The notes under the pieces were generated by a model that was not told the origin of the DNA, ran no database searches, and saw only the letters and a list, made by a program, of their open reading frames with translations. A stretch of DNA of 64,000 nt from Pyrenopolyporus hunteri (Eukaryota; Ascomycota; Sordariomycetes; Xylariales; Hypoxylaceae), in the NCBI GenBank assembly GCA_902806595.1, contig CADCXC010000012.1, forward strand, positions 310,001-374,000, read 5' to 3'. Shown here piece by piece: positions 1 to 12,212 of this stretch. Position 1 is the stretch's first letter. Every line of letters starts with the position of its first letter. The position numbers were made by a program, and so were the translations under genes.

Positions 1-1274
1 GAATTGGCGCGAGTGGTATTCGAAGACATACTCCTTCTGTTCGTCAATCTTCTTTCGGATGTGTTGGAAAAGGGGATTGAAACTGGAATCCAGGAATTCT
101 TCCACGAAACCTTTGAGCTGCTGGCGCGCCCGAGTGTTTAGGGATACGGGGGGTCCTAAGTCCTTCGGCTCCATCTCCTCTTTCCTGGGTCTCCTTGGTG
201 GTCGGTATACCTTGCTGTTATCCATCTTATGTTGTCTCGTCGCCGCATCGAGCAAGGCATCCTGGCCAGTGACGGTAGAAACTTTACCATCGCCTCGATC
301 CACCCAGATCATGGTTCCCCACCGGTTATGTCTAGACGGAGCCTTTCGGTTATAAGGTCGATGCATTGCGGCCTCCTTGTTCATCATAGCGGTGAGTTCG
401 TTCGACTTCGCCTTGCTTAACTGCTTGTCATCCATAAATAGCTTAGCAACATCGACACGCTTGACCAAATGGAAGATGATCTCCATCACGATAACGCCTT
501 CTTGATTAAAGTCGTCTCCCATATTCGAAGCAATGGTTAAAAGGGTTAGAAGTATGTCTTGGTAAGAGAATGCATCGATCAAAGCCGATCGCGAGATCTG
601 AGTTTCATCGCCATCGTACGTGACGCCAGGGGGTGGAGAGATCATAGCCACGTTCCGTAGAAACAGTAGGATCAGTTTGATAATTCCTTCGTCGCGCGAG
701 GATCGTTCGCTACGGGATAGGGCCATGGAAGGCAACGCGACTCGCACGGCGGTGTGGAGGATCTGGGCAGCATCGAAGTTGATAATGGCACGCTTATATC
801 CGACTTGAGCGAGCTGCAGTACGGGGAGATGTCGATGATGGTTCACGGTCATTTGGTCAGGATCCCGTTCCAGGGGCCATGTCAACGGCACCATGATCTC
901 AAAACATGCCAACGCGGCCCTCGCTTTGAACTTGTTATCAGTCTCATTTTCGGGCCAGGACGCAAGGATGTGTAATAAGTCGCCTTCAACTATATTCGCT
1001 TCGGCCAAGCATCGCGCAACGTCCATTCGGTTCGTTTTCTCGTCGTAGAAGCGGATCCATTTCTTGATATCCCTCAGGACCTCCAAGGCGGAGTCTCCGA
1101 GAACGTATCGTCCATCGTCGTCGGCGCTAAAACCACCAAGCTACAAGATTGCAGTCAGTATTTCCGCCGGCGAAAAGGAGTTCGACAGAAGCCACTAACA
1201 GCTGAGACGAGACCGTTGATATGGGCCCGAACTTCGGGATGTACCACATCAGTTGTACCCTCTGAAGGCTCCAT
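1..1274 (-). CDS. tof1: Topoisomerase 1-associated factor 1 (Timeless/Swi1 family), N-terminal part
   Basis: Replication-fork protection protein that works with Csm3 at paused forks in the nucleus. Exons (minus strand) are 1200-1274 and <1-1140, with a 59 bp intron (GTTAGT...TTGTAG) at 1141-1199 in phase 0. The start is the ATG at 1274 (MEPSEGTTDVVHPEVRAHIN). About 405 residues lie in the window. The stretch LGGFSADDDGRYVLGDSALE followed by a helical array is the Timeless N-terminal domain, and the last residues before the edge (EYVFEYHSRQF) are also typical of Tof1 homologues. Only roughly the first third of a normal Tof1 is present, because the gene continues beyond base 1. It diverges from the dehydrogenase gene at 1711. 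Domain assignment is by recognition of the family pattern; the intron is read directly from the sequence. Confidence 0.88.
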
Positions 1275-1710
1275 GTCGGCGACGAGGAATTGTTTCCTTA
1301 CGCCAGAGATCTCCTCGTGGTTTGGTCTTGAACAATCGTCATTAGTACAAGGAGGGGGAAATTCTTAAGCTGGTATAAATTGAAAACGCGTCTCACGCGT
1401 ATTAATTGACGGAGTGACGCGCCAAGATCCTTTTAAGCTTGGCGCCGCGCTAGTGGGGCAGTTATAAGGTACGATCATGCATGTTGGTCCGTGCACAATG
1501 CATCTGCTAGGAAGATACCTTCATACCCCAGCCTAGAGCCCTAGGTAGGTAGGTACCTATGTAGGTACCTAGGTAGAGGTAATAGACCCACAGATAATCC
1601 GTAGGCCGAGGCTATCCATCCGGCAAAAATCGTCAACACTCCATTAGGTAACTTTCATTCCTTCAACTGTCAAGAGACATTCCCCCTTCCCTCCCCCCTA
1701 AAATAAACAA
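1275..1710. promoter_or_regulatory. Divergent intergenic region TOF1 / 3-hydroxyacyl-CoA dehydrogenase
   Basis: A 436 bp gap between two divergent starts, so it must hold both promoters. It contains a palindrome-rich TAGGTACCTA cluster at 1541-1578 and a pyrimidine tract (CCCCCTTCCCTCCCCCC) at 1682-1698, just upstream of the dehydrogenase ATG. Such CT-rich leaders are common in highly expressed fungal genes. No clear TATA box was identified. Confidence 0.55.
1541..1578. repeat. TAGGTACCTA-type palindromic repeat cluster
   Basis: Overlapping copies of TAGGTAGG and AGGTACCTA form a run of self-complementary units. The same motif recurs at many other intergenic positions in the window. Read directly from the sequence; function unknown. 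Confidence 0.85.
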
Positions 1711-2795
1711 ATGAACACCATGGCAAGCGCAATGGGGAGAATAAGAGCTATACAGCTCGGCCGACAAGTCAGACACTTCAGCTCCAGCCCAGCCCGACGT
1801 GCACTCGATCCAAAAAGTCTGGGCGTCTTAGGCGCGGGCCAAATGGTGAGCTGCCCCTCCTCAGATGCTATCACGACTCGGCTGACACCTCCTCAGGGAC
1901 TAGGCATTGCTTTGGTCGCCGCTCGGGAAGCTGAAGTTCCCGTCACGCTTGTCGACACGTCGAAAGCTGCTCTGGATAAAGGAATTGCGTTCGCAGGTTC
2001 GTTGCGGTCTTCTCGGCCGCATTGCCTTTCCCGTCATGAATGAGAAGCACTCATCGGTACGCAGAGAAACTCTTGGCCAATGATGTTTCCAAGTCGCGAA
2101 TCACTCAAAAAGAAGCCGACGAGGCGAGATCTCGGATCTCGCCTACGACGGCCTTCGAAGCCCTCTCAGGGGTCGACTTCGTAATCGAGGCCGTGCCGGA
2201 GGTACCGCAGCTGAAGTTCGAAATCTTCGGCAAGCTAGCGGGAATCTGTCAAAAGCACACTATCCTAGCTACTAACACGTCATCCATTTCGATCACCAAG
2301 ATCGCGGCCGCCGCGGCCAAGGGCAGCAACGATGCCTCGGCGAGCGATCGCGTGGTGGCGACTCACTTCATGAACCCGGTGCCCGTGCAGAAGGGCGTCG
2401 AGATCATTAGCGGTCTGCAAACGAGCGTGGAGACCACCGTGAGCGCCATGAATTTCTGCAGGCACATGGGAAAGGAGCCCGCCGTGTCCGCGGATACGCC
2501 GGGGTTTTTGGCGAACCGGATGTTGATGCCGTATATTAACGAAGCGATTATATGTCTAGAAACAAACATCGGCCACCGGGACGATATCGACGATATCATG
2601 AAGAACGGCACGAACGTACCGATGGGGCCGCTTCAGCTGGCTGACTTCATCGGACTCGATACATGTCTAGCTATCATGAAGGTCCTCCACCAAGAAACGG
2701 GTGACTCTAAGTACCGGCCAAGCATCCTCCTTACCCAGATGGTGGATGCGGGTTGGTTAGGGAAAAAGAGTGGTAAGGGGTTCTATGACTATTAG
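1711..2795 (+). CDS. L-3-hydroxyacyl-CoA dehydrogenase, mitochondrial
   Basis: Oxidises L-3-hydroxyacyl-CoA to 3-ketoacyl-CoA with NAD+ (third step of beta-oxidation), probably in the mitochondrial matrix. Exons are 1711-1845, 1897-1996 and 2065-2795 (introns of 51 and 68 bp), giving 321 residues, the usual family length. The N-terminus is rich in Arg, Ser and Ala (GRQVRHFSSSPARRAL), which fits a mitochondrial presequence. The Rossmann motif GAGQMG is at residues 41-46. The catalytic pair is His179 in THFMNP and Glu191 in KGVEII, with the same 12-residue spacing as in the human enzyme. DTPGFLANRM and MGPLQLADFIGLD mark the C-terminal dimerisation domain, and the protein ends in GKKSGKGFYDY. 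The family usually has HFFNP, so the Met in HFMNP is a mild variation. A 3-hydroxybutyryl-CoA dehydrogenase name would be equally defensible. Confidence 0.92.
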
Positions 2796-3313
2796 ATGAA
2801 TAGTATGTAAAAGTATGGATGTATAGTTATCCTCATTATCAAGTCATGATCTTGTAACACATGCACCCCACTGGGAGTTCGTTATCAACGTCTCAAAGAT
2901 GCGGGTCCTTCCATTGGAATTGCCAGACATTTACTGATATATTCTTGATCTCGGATATATCACTGTTAGCCATCGCCTTTGCCACATGTTGATGGTTATC
3001 TAATACATAAGCTCCGTGCTCGGAAATCACATCAGATATAATATCGTCAACACTTCTCTCCAAGATTCAGCAGAAGACTGTAGCATTTATAACATCATGA
3101 TGAATGAAAAGGGTTAGGCAAACTTAATGAACTAGGGGGCACTTACTTGTTGACATTCTCTTACTAAATCTAGGCCATACTCCGGGCAACCTGGATTTAT
3201 GTTGATTACATCGGAAATATTCCGACAAGGACTTCCCGCCTTGCACTATTTTCAAACATTTCTCGTTAAAACGTAAGCGATAAGGCACCATAAGAGAGGG
3301 AGCGGTCGAGAAG

Positions 3314-3331
3314 ATATATATATATATATAT
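3314..3331. repeat. (AT)9 microsatellite
   Basis: Uninterrupted AT dinucleotide repeat in intergenic DNA. Confidence 0.95.
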
Positions 3332-4213
3332 CGATGAAGGCAATAAATCTGAACGGTTGACCTGGTTGGCTATGAGTCACGGATACCTCTTACGGCACTT
3401 ATGCTCCATGCTCTACGATATATATAGCAGAATCTTAACCCTCCAAGGGCTTACATCTTTACCATTAAGCTTTACTGAAATAAATACGTAGCCCGCTTTC
3501 AAACAACATAGATCCTAATAGATGCGAGGAGCCTTGAGGGTCCAATGAGTAGGTAGTTCAGCTTTCTCCATTGCATGAAAGCTTTGAGACTAAGACACTC
3601 AGTACTCTTGACGAGCTATGGGAGACCTAGCTCAATATCCCATGCAAACGGATAACCGGATAAAAGAGAATAAAAGGGGTACGATTATCATGATAAATAG
3701 CCTAGTAACATCTTCATTCATGCATGTAAAGTTGACCATTAAAGAGTTCTTACATCACCCCGTAAAGCAAGATATAGCCTCACGCAGCTTCCAGCAGACA
3801 CTACGCATTAACGTCTTCAAATGCTCGCCTCAATTCAGGCTACGAAAGAAGCGTACATACATCAAAACCGGCCCTTCTAGTCTGCGCTATTGGGTATCGT
3901 CGCCTTGTACCTAAGGTAGGTAGGTACTCATTCCACCGTCATACCACCGAAATAAAAAGAATATAGTCGAAGAAAAAAAAACATAGAAAAGAAGCCGTTC
4001 ATGCCCCAGCCCCGGGGGCTTCCTTCCCCCCTCCTTGCTTCCTATCCCGTCCTATGGCACCCGACGTCTAGTCCTAGGTGAGAGGTAGCGGTAGCGTAGG
4101 GAGGTATGTAGTATGTGGCATATACCTAGGTATATATACAAGTAGGAACTCAGAGTCATGCGTAATATAGTATAGTATAATGCAACGCCCGAAGCGGCTC
4201 GGGGAAAGAATAC

Positions 4214-4232
4214 CACACACACACACACACAC
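4214..4232. repeat. (CA)n microsatellite
   Basis: Uninterrupted CA dinucleotide repeat of about nine units in intergenic DNA. Confidence 0.95.
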
Positions 4233-4523
4233 CCAAGCACGAGCCGCATCCCAACGAAAGCCACGACGCAAACGAGATATATTGTCTAGCTGGTGGTACT
4301 CGTATACCCCGGACTGCTTCTCTCGCCCGCGCCTCTCCCTTCCCGGCTCCTTGGTACGCGGGGCCTCCTCGCGGCAGCCCGCTAACTCTCTCCTCGAGTA
4401 TTAAATATTGACACCACAACTGGCAAGCGCCGCCTCATTAGAACCCCCTATTTATCCTGTAATAAATAAATGATATCGCTAGCCGGATGCCGAAACACAC
4501 ATATACAGACACACACGCATCGC

Positions 4524-5552
4524 TTAGCTCAGGTTCATAACCATGGGCCCGGCCAGCGTGATATCGTCCGTGAGGACGCCGCTCGCGGGGCCGTCGCTCG
4601 TGAGCGTGACGTAGACGGTGCCGGCCAGGTTGGGGGGGAGGGCGCAGCCCTGGGCGGGGTCGAAGGGGGAGAAGGCGGTGCCGCCGGGGGCGGCGGAGTT
4701 GGTGAAGCCGCAGAACTTGGCGGCGGCGGCGGCGTCGCTCTGGAAGTTGAGCATGGTGCCCTGGGCGAGGGCCATGACGCCGGCGACGGGGGCCGGGGAG
4801 GTCATGGTGAGCGCGGGGAAGGCGGTCAGGATGAGGTTCGAGCCCGCGGGGCAGGACTGGATGAAGGGCGCGGCGAGCGAGAAGACGGCCTTGGGGCCGA
4901 GCGGCGTGTCGAAGGGCGACGGCGACGCCGCGACCCCGGAGGCGACGCGGATGAAGGACTGGTGCCGCGCCTCGATGGTCAGGATGGACGCGGCGGTGCC
5001 GAGGATCTTGCCGTCGGAGACGAGGGGCGCCGCGCCCAGGTACGCGGAGATGCCGACGCTCTCGAGGATGGACGCCGTGGCCACCATGCCCGCGGCGTCG
5101 GTAAAGCCGAAGTTGTACTGGCACGGCTGGACCGGCTGGACGCCGGCCTGCGCGATGGCCGACTGCAGCAGCCCGACGTGCGACTGCTCGCTGGACCCGA
5201 TGCCCTTGAGATCAGCGAGTTGGATGTCGTTCAGGCCGAGGGCGCGGAACTGGTCATCGCTGAATTGGGCAAATCCTTGCTGGTAGAAAGAAGCTTCAAG
5301 CCATTCCAGGGTCAAGGCGCTACGGACTAGTTAGTGACTTGATGACCTACTTGTTAGGCATTGTGGTGTTATAACATACAATTGCAGGATATCAACATCT
5401 GCTAAGCCAAGAGCGGCGGCGGCGGCATTTTGTCGTTTTGCGAGGCCGTAGATCTGGCTTTGCCTCGAGTTTAACTTAGGCTGAGCAGGTAGAGCGCTAG
5501 CAACGGCGGCCAATCCCGCCACAACTCCGGCGATCTTCATGAAGGAAGGCAT
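4524..5552 (-). CDS. Secreted ferritin-like domain protein (Rds1-type)
   Basis: Exons (minus) are 5380-5552 and 4524-5319, with a 60 bp intron (GTATGT...CCGTAG) at 5320-5379. The product has 322 residues. The N-terminus MPSFMKIAGVVAGLAAVASA is a clear signal peptide, followed by a possible Kex2-like KRQ site near residue 40. After it, ADVDILQFALTLEWLEASFY is the start of the ferritin-like fold (Ferritin_2 family, as in fission yeast Rds1 stress proteins), then a helical region with IEARHQSFIR. Metal ligands typical of true ferritins are only partly evident, so enzymatic activity should not be assumed. The second exon is very GC-rich, which creates a long antisense open frame that is only a shadow. 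The gene stands alone between two large intergenic stretches. Likely role: secreted or cell-wall protein made under stress (family-level inference). Confidence 0.85.
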
Positions 5553-7897
5553 CTTGTCTGATTAGGGGGCTGGTTAATAAGTATATTTTATCTTCGTCTC
5601 GGTTTTTCGTTTCCAGTAATCGGGGCGTCGTAAGGACCTTTGAAAGAGCGGTTTCGTCGAAGTGAATGGAAAAAAGCAAGCAAGACCAGCCTAGCTGTTC
5701 TATAAAAAGTCCCACCGGGGTATTACAAGAATTACTGAGGTTTTCGAAAATGAGAGTGAAGACGTTGATCCCGCAGGGAAGCAGACCAGCGCTTTGGAAA
5801 TTCGGAGTTGGACACGAAATTGTACGGGATGAGAAGGGAAAAGGGAAGAAAGGACAGGCCAGAAAGGGTGGGAAACTTCGCTTCATTAAAACCAGCTCGT
5901 CCGCCGGCAGAGTTAAGATGTGATAGACGTGCGGGTCACGGAAAGAGAACAGGCCGGCAGTAGGTAGGGCGATCCTAAGCACCGGCCCCTTGAGGCTCCT
6001 TGACAATAGTGTAGGAATGCCATCTTCATTTTACCATTTGCCTATCTATCCTCCCACGAGCTTCCGACTCCGAAAAGTCAGGGGGCACCCCAGCACTCTC
6101 GGGCAATCTAGATTCCATAGCACGCTCCGGATCAATCAGAGTCAGGATCCCACGAGGACGAGAGAGCAGATTGGACTCGGAAAGGAGGAGGAAACGAAAC
6201 GAAAGAGAATAGGATAAGTTGCGGTTCGGCCAATGAGGGCGGGCTTTGACAATCAAGCTCATAGCTTAAAGTTGAGATGAAGTCGCTTGTCAGGGCCGGG
6301 GTTCGGATCGCTGCTGGTTCGGTTAAGGAGAGTCGCAGCCAAGATGTCGTCGTGGGAGAAAACAGGGGTTTTCTAACTTCATGGGGAAAGGGGCCAGCGT
6401 CGCGCACGGAGTCTTGGAGCCCAGTCTGCTTCAGATGTCGTTTTAGACAGCGGATAAGCGACAAGCCGAACCCTGAGACTGGACAGCTAGCTATGCCGAT
6501 TGATTCGCTCGCTACTGGGTAATCTTCTTGGACAAGTCTTGGTTGAATTTTTTTTTTCTTTCGCCGGAGCTGACTGAGTTAAGCTTCATGAGCACTGGCG
6601 CAACGCTGTGACACGGCTTGGCAGCAGAAGGCCGGATCTGCTTCTAGATCCTCTCGTATACAGTAATTGAGGGTCGTAATGAGACCTCCCTATGGCTTCA
6701 TCTAAGATAAAGTTATAAGAGATGAATGTCGTGTGCCGCATTCAAATCCAATAAAAAGTGCGATACGATATAACTTATCCTTCTACCTAATCATTATACT
6801 TATTGAGCTTCCGTCATAAAATCAAATAAAGAAAGTTGAGGCATCGATCTTTCGAATGCAGAGAGAAGAATTAACCCAAAGACCTGGTAGACCGCCGACC
6901 AGGGTCTTCATTGGTGGAGACGAATTTGAAATGACAGGAACGGCAAATGTCGTATCGCGCGTTTCTCGATGCCGCTAATCTTCACTTACCCTCAGCTATC
7001 CCGGCGAACGGACTAGAGAAGGAGGGAAAAAAAGAAGAGAAGGTTCCATCGCAGCGCGTTGGCGCCCAGGTTGTTCTGGACTCCGTTATATTACAAACGG
7101 GTATCTACACGCAAACAGGGTAGGAGTAGGAGTACGTTATGTACTTACTAAAAGACGAGGTGTGTGCCCAGTCGTGCTGCCCCTCGAAGATGACGAGATG
7201 GACTTTATTCCAAACCTTTAATGAAGTGGCACGTGGGAAGGGCACCAGACGGGCCGCTGCATACCACGGAGCGGATGCATCGAATCGAGTTGTTGATGGC
7301 GATCAAGGTTTAAGAAAATAGAGGGGGCCCATCTCGGAAAGGCACATAAAACAGCGGTAAGCTGTGGCACATTGCACATCCCGAGATCCCTCATACCAGA
7401 TCTGTCTGACCCGTCGCAAAAAATCTATGCGTCGCGTCGGCAGAAATTCGAGGCCTGCTGTAACTCTGAAAGCTACCAATGTCCCTCTTAAGCGCCTATA
7501 CCTACCTACATATAGCGTTGAGTCTTGCCGGTAGGTACCTAATCAGCAAACACTAACCTTTATAAACGCGGCAATAATCTCAATTATAACTACTTCATGT
7601 AAAATTGATGCTCTCCCGAGGTGCCGAGTAGTTTAGTACGATCTCGTATATTTCTGTTGACTTGCGGCAGATGCCTAGTTCTATCTGCCTGTTCATAAAG
7701 CACTTTTTATCGACACAGTAAGAGCTGCACTTCTTAAGGGTTCGACCGCCGGTGCGGTCTTACAATCTACCCTATTTTCTCCCTCTTCGCTACCTCATTC
7801 TACATGACCCGAACCATCATACCAAAAGGCCCAAGCTCTCCGTTGCTCCGCTTACCCATGCATGTTAAGCAAAGCATATTACCATTAGAGGGGGTAA
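5553..7897. other. Intergenic stretch, no gene recognised
   Basis: About 2.3 kb between the start of the Rds1-type gene and the 3' end of SSD1. It should contain the Rds1-type promoter and the SSD1 3' untranslated region. A minus-strand open frame of 169 codons (5497-6006) overlaps the Rds1-type start region in another frame and has no family signature. There are TAGGTACCTA fragments near 7499-7540. Nothing else supportable was found. Confidence 0.55.
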
Positions 7898-10800
7898 TTA
7901 TAGAGCGTAAGGGTTGAGCGAGCGAATTGTTAGGCAACTATACGAAGTTAGTTTTATTGACTTTCCCTGGTAGGGCCTGGGTTTACTTACGGTGGGCTCT
8001 TGCTGAGATCCGTCTTGAGGATCACAGGCACGCGAGTCATCTCCGTCACGTCTTGGATGTAGTCGCCTCCTTCTTCTCTAAGCGAGAACAGCTTCAGGTA
8101 CTTCTCCTTGTTAGTCAGACGGGTTTCCACAGCTTCCGCCATGGGCACCTTCGAGTCCGATCTGGTACGGTGGAGGACACCCGGGCTTGAAGAAGATCGC
8201 GCCGGCGAGCCTGGGACACTCTGGGTCGGGCGCTCAGCCAACGAAGCGCCCGCCATAGCGTCTGTGATATCGGAAGCATTGTCATCTTCGTCATTGAATA
8301 ATGCATCAACATCGTCCGTCGGCCTGCTGCCCGTATCGGTTTGCTTCCGTGCCGCTTCCTCCCGCTCCTTCTTAGCTCTCTCGGCCTCCTCCGCCTGCCT
8401 GGCGGCCGCGATCGCGTTAGACATGCGCTGCGAGGCACCTGCCTTAGGTCGCTCATCTTCCGGTACGTAGGCGGAGCTGGGAACTCCCTTCTCCCAGTAA
8501 AGCTCCAAAACTCTCTTCTCCTTCCTGAACTCGGCCTTCTTGAGTGGCAGCTGGTCGCAGTGCACACGCTTCTCAAAGCCCCACTCGGGGATCAAAACAT
8601 CGAACGCAGATTCGTAGACGCAGATAACAATACCCTCGCTAATTAGATCGCCATTGACCTCCTGGCGTTTCTTGTCCATGATTCTGCACGACTCAATATG
8701 GATGCTTTGCTCCTGAGCATTCTGCGCCGATTCCTTCTTGGTGTTACAAGATTCGATCGTCTTCACCAGATTCTCAATGTCGTCGTTGTACTCGACCTTG
8801 CCATCCGAGAGGACGGCCTCGAGCTGGCGGTGGACAATAATGTCGGCATAGCGCCTTGTCGGCGCGGTAAAATGAGTATAAAGAGGTAGGTTCAAAGCAT
8901 AATGGGGCCAGAGCAATTTGTTGACCTTGCCAGCAATAAAGTACTTGGCATGGTGCATACTCTTAAGGAGGAGCGTCTCCATGCCCTTGCGGATATCGGC
9001 ATCATCTACTTTGAATAGGCTGTTTTGTAAAGTGCCGCTGCTAGTAGTATCAATATCGTATCCTAGTGCCCGCATACGCTCGACGAATGTCTGTAAGCGC
9101 CGAGCATTGGGTGGAGATTGGCGCCGGAGCAATGCCTTCTCGGGAAGGCCTTGGGCGAGCTTCTGAGCGACGGCTGCGTTAACCTTGTGTAGAAGCTCCT
9201 CAACTAGCTCGGTTCCTGGTGTGGAATCGAATATGTTATGCTGAATGGGGATATTTTCGTCGTCGAGTTGATGTAGCAGTCGGAGAGGAGCAACTGGCTC
9301 GCCCTCTGATCCTAGACGCGCCTCGCGGAATTTCTGTGCGACAGCCTACGAATACGTTAGCAAGTTACATTACGTAGCAATCCGTTTCGTGGATAAAACA
9401 AACTCACATTAAGGATCTGAATATCCTTGACTTGGACAACGTCATGTGTGAAGTTGCTTTGGTTCGTCAGAGCATCATCAAGTTCCTTCAGAGTCAGTTT
9501 GGCGTTGCTCTTAATAATACTCTTGCCAACCCAAGTGTCACCCTCCGCAACCACGCCGTTCTGGGGGTTAACTCGGAATACGACGCTGACAGTAAGTCTG
9601 TCTTCGTTGGGGGTCAAAGTGCAAAGTTCGGAAGCAATCCTAGGAGGAAGTAAGGCGCAAGTTCGGTTCACGAGGTGAACAGCTGTGCCGCGCTTCTTGG
9701 CTTCACGATCGACGAGCGAGTTAGGCTTGACAAAGTGAGTGACGTCGGGTACGTGGATACCAATCTCAATCTTGCCGTCCGATTCAGTCTTGACATGGAC
9801 CGCATTGCCAAGCTCTCCAGTGCCAGCAAGGTCAAGAGTGAATGTCTTCTCGTCGCGGAAGTCTCGGCGTGCGCTAATAGAAGCTTCGTCCTCTTTAGCA
9901 ATAGACCAATCCTGGAGGCCGACGCTTCGCAGGACCGCCTCCGAGAACTCGTCAGACGAGAAGTTGTTGTCGCGCAGAAGAGCGTCCGTCTCCACGTTTA
10001 AGTCACCCATCTTGCCGAGTTGTTCGACAAGGGTACCGAAAGGATGCAGAGACGTGATTGGCCAACGCTTGATGCATGCAACGAAGATGCGGTCGGCGTA
10101 CTCCTGATGCTTCTCGACGAAGTCCCGAGGCGCCTGCTCCGTGGGAATGGCGATGAGAGGGACGCGCTTGTCGGTGGGCTTGAACCAGACAATCTTAGGC
10201 TTGTCTTGCTGGCGGTTGTCGTGGGACCGACCGCCGTCTCGGGCGGCCCGTTCAGCCTCCTGCTTTTCCTTGGTGGCTTGGCTGCTAGGCCGTAGCAAGC
10301 CAAGTGTGCCCGAAAACATCTGGCCAGCAACACGCTCAATGACGGCTACGATGTGTCCAGCATAAAGGGGTTTCGACTCGTCACTAATCTCCTCTTCTTC
10401 AACTAGGAGGAGGCTCTGCCCTTCCACTTCTACGTCGTCGTTCTTCTTCTGCGTAGGTCTCTGTCGAAGACTACCACGTCGACGGATTCCTCCTTCGCCG
10501 TTGGCCGCCTCTTCGCTGTTGCCAGAGGTGGGCTGATTATTGCCATTCGTAGATCCGGTCCTAGTGTCGGTTATGTCCTTCCTCTTCTTCTTTTCCTCCT
10601 TCTCTCGCTTCTGCGACCATACTTCATCTACGTCAAGGAGTTCAACTGCGACAAGGTCGCCTTCCAAAGCTCGGTTGCGGTCTTTGCTGCCGCAAATGAA
10701 AATATCCGCATCCAAAAGACCATCCGAAGTAGATACGTAGGCATCGCTACGGTTCTTCTTGTTTACTCGGAGAATACCGGAAACAAGCTGTCCATCGCCA

Positions 10801-12212
10801 AGCAGAGCAGGCAAAGTAGCTTGGGGGAGGTAAGGAGTGAAGAGAGTCTTCCTCTGCTGCTGTTGGGACTGCTGACCACCCATCTGCGGCGCATGTTGGC
10901 TTCCCTGGAGACCAACAAGATGCTGGCCGTTCATCTGAGCAGCCTGGAGAGCTTGCAGCTGGTTTAGCTGCATGGGATTAAGCTGCTGACCAGGGTACAT
11001 CTGCATTATCGGCATCTGACCGGGAATCTGCATGAGCTGAGGCTGGCCAGGAAACTGGAAGGCTCCGATGTTCGAGATAGACTGATTCACGGAACCGCGC
11101 GAACGATGCCCAGGCTGGAAACCTTGTTGGCTCTGACCAGTCTGATCTTGGCCTTGGTTCTGGCCTTGCTGGTTGCGCCAATTTCCCTCGAAATTGCGCG
11201 AAGAGGTTCGAGCATGGCCGCCTGTAGCACTGCCACGGCGACCAAAATCACCGCCGTCATTGTTGCCGGGGACGTGCAAAGAGCCGCCGCGGGCCCCTCC
11301 CCGGTTGTTCACCGCCATACTCTGGCTCCGTCCGTGCCCACCACGTCCGCCGCGAGTGGATGAACCCTGTGCAATGGGGGTATCCGCAGTGACGGACTTG
11401 GTTTCCTCGGCGGGGGAGCTCTCGGAGGGACCCGTAGCCGGAAACTGAAAGCCCGAGGTGGTGCGTTTCTGCTGAGCGATCTCAGCTGCCTTTTTGGCAT
11501 CTGCCAGGGCTAAAGAATGTCTTCGCTGGTGACCGGAGCCGCCGCCTCGCCCTCCCCGAGGCGCGTTCTCCCGATTCTGCTGACCAGACGAGTTGTCAAA
11601 ATGCCCAAAATTGGACCCGGAGGCTCCCGCGGAAGGCGCCGGAGGTGGTCCCATTCCCATGTTTGGGAGGGCCGACTGGTTACGGCGATGCGACATGGGT
11701 TGGCTTGGTGGCCCCATGGGAACGTTCTGCTGCTGTGGAAGCTGGTTGGGAAACTGAAAAGCCGTCTGGGGCGACATATTAGCCATGGTTGGCTGCAAGG
11801 GGTTGAAAGAGCCGCCAGGGCCCAACTGTCCCGGCGGCATCATTCCCATATTCATGTATTGTTGGTGTGTGGCTTGTAATTGATGCTGCTGCTGCTGCAA
11901 CAGTTCGATCTGCTGCTGAATAGCAAGTTGCTCGACTAGAGAGACAAAGCAATGCGGTTAGCCCCGAGAACGGCAAAGCAAGCGATACCAACAACGAGGA
12001 GAAGAGAAGAGAAACGAGAAAAAGAAGAGGGGCAAGGACACACGATGCGATGAGATGATATGGGCGGTTGAAAACTTACTCCCAGGGTTGTTTGAGAAAA
12101 TGCTCATCAGCGGAGTGAGCTCGGAAGGGCTCCTGCGATGAGCGATGTGAAGGCGACGGCCAGTTGGTCCGGGAACACCCCCGGCCTGGGGAGCGGGCTG
12201 TTGCTGCTCCAT
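7898..12212 (-). CDS. ssd1: SSD1 / GUL-1 translational regulator (RNB-fold pseudonuclease)
   Basis: Cytoplasmic RNA-binding repressor that controls translation of cell-wall mRNAs downstream of the NDR kinase (Cbk1 in yeast, COT-1 in Neurospora). Exons (minus) are 12080-12212, 9408-11935, 7991-9345 and 7898-7937, giving 1351 residues. The last intron (53 bp, GTAAGT...TATAG) must be removed, otherwise translation stops at SKSPP; splicing restores the family ending CLTIRSLNPYAL. Order: Gln/Pro/Gly-rich disordered N-terminus with RGG-like segments, basic patch KKKRKD, cold-shock-like domains (around LVSGILRVNKKNRSDAYV), then the RNB fold with IGIHVPDVTHFV. The RNB aspartate cluster is absent (LDLAGTGELGNAV near residues 740-755), as expected for a non-catalytic family member. 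H-x-R-x-x-S NDR consensus sites lie at residues 25-30, 127-132, 180-185, 245-250 and 285-290. It diverges from GLE1 across a long leader. Confidence 0.93.

Larger units (their letters stand above)
2796..4523. other. Intergenic stretch, no gene recognised
   Basis: About 1.7 kb between the 3' ends of two convergent genes. It holds an (AT)9 microsatellite at 3314-3331, a (CA)n run at 4214-4232 and small TAGGTA motifs near 3913-3929 and 4123-4137. The open frames here (the longest is 98 codons at 3618-3914) have no family resemblance and poor composition. I see no RNA gene. Confidence 0.6.

Noticed and set aside
4470..5330. 286-codon plus-strand open frame
   Set aside because: It lies antisense to the GC-rich second exon of the Rds1-type gene, has Gly/Arg/Glu-biased composition and no motif. 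It is a codon-bias shadow.
5497..6006. 169-codon minus-strand open frame upstream of the Rds1-type gene
   Set aside because: It overlaps the signal-peptide exon in another frame, has no domain, and appears to be promoter or leader sequence.
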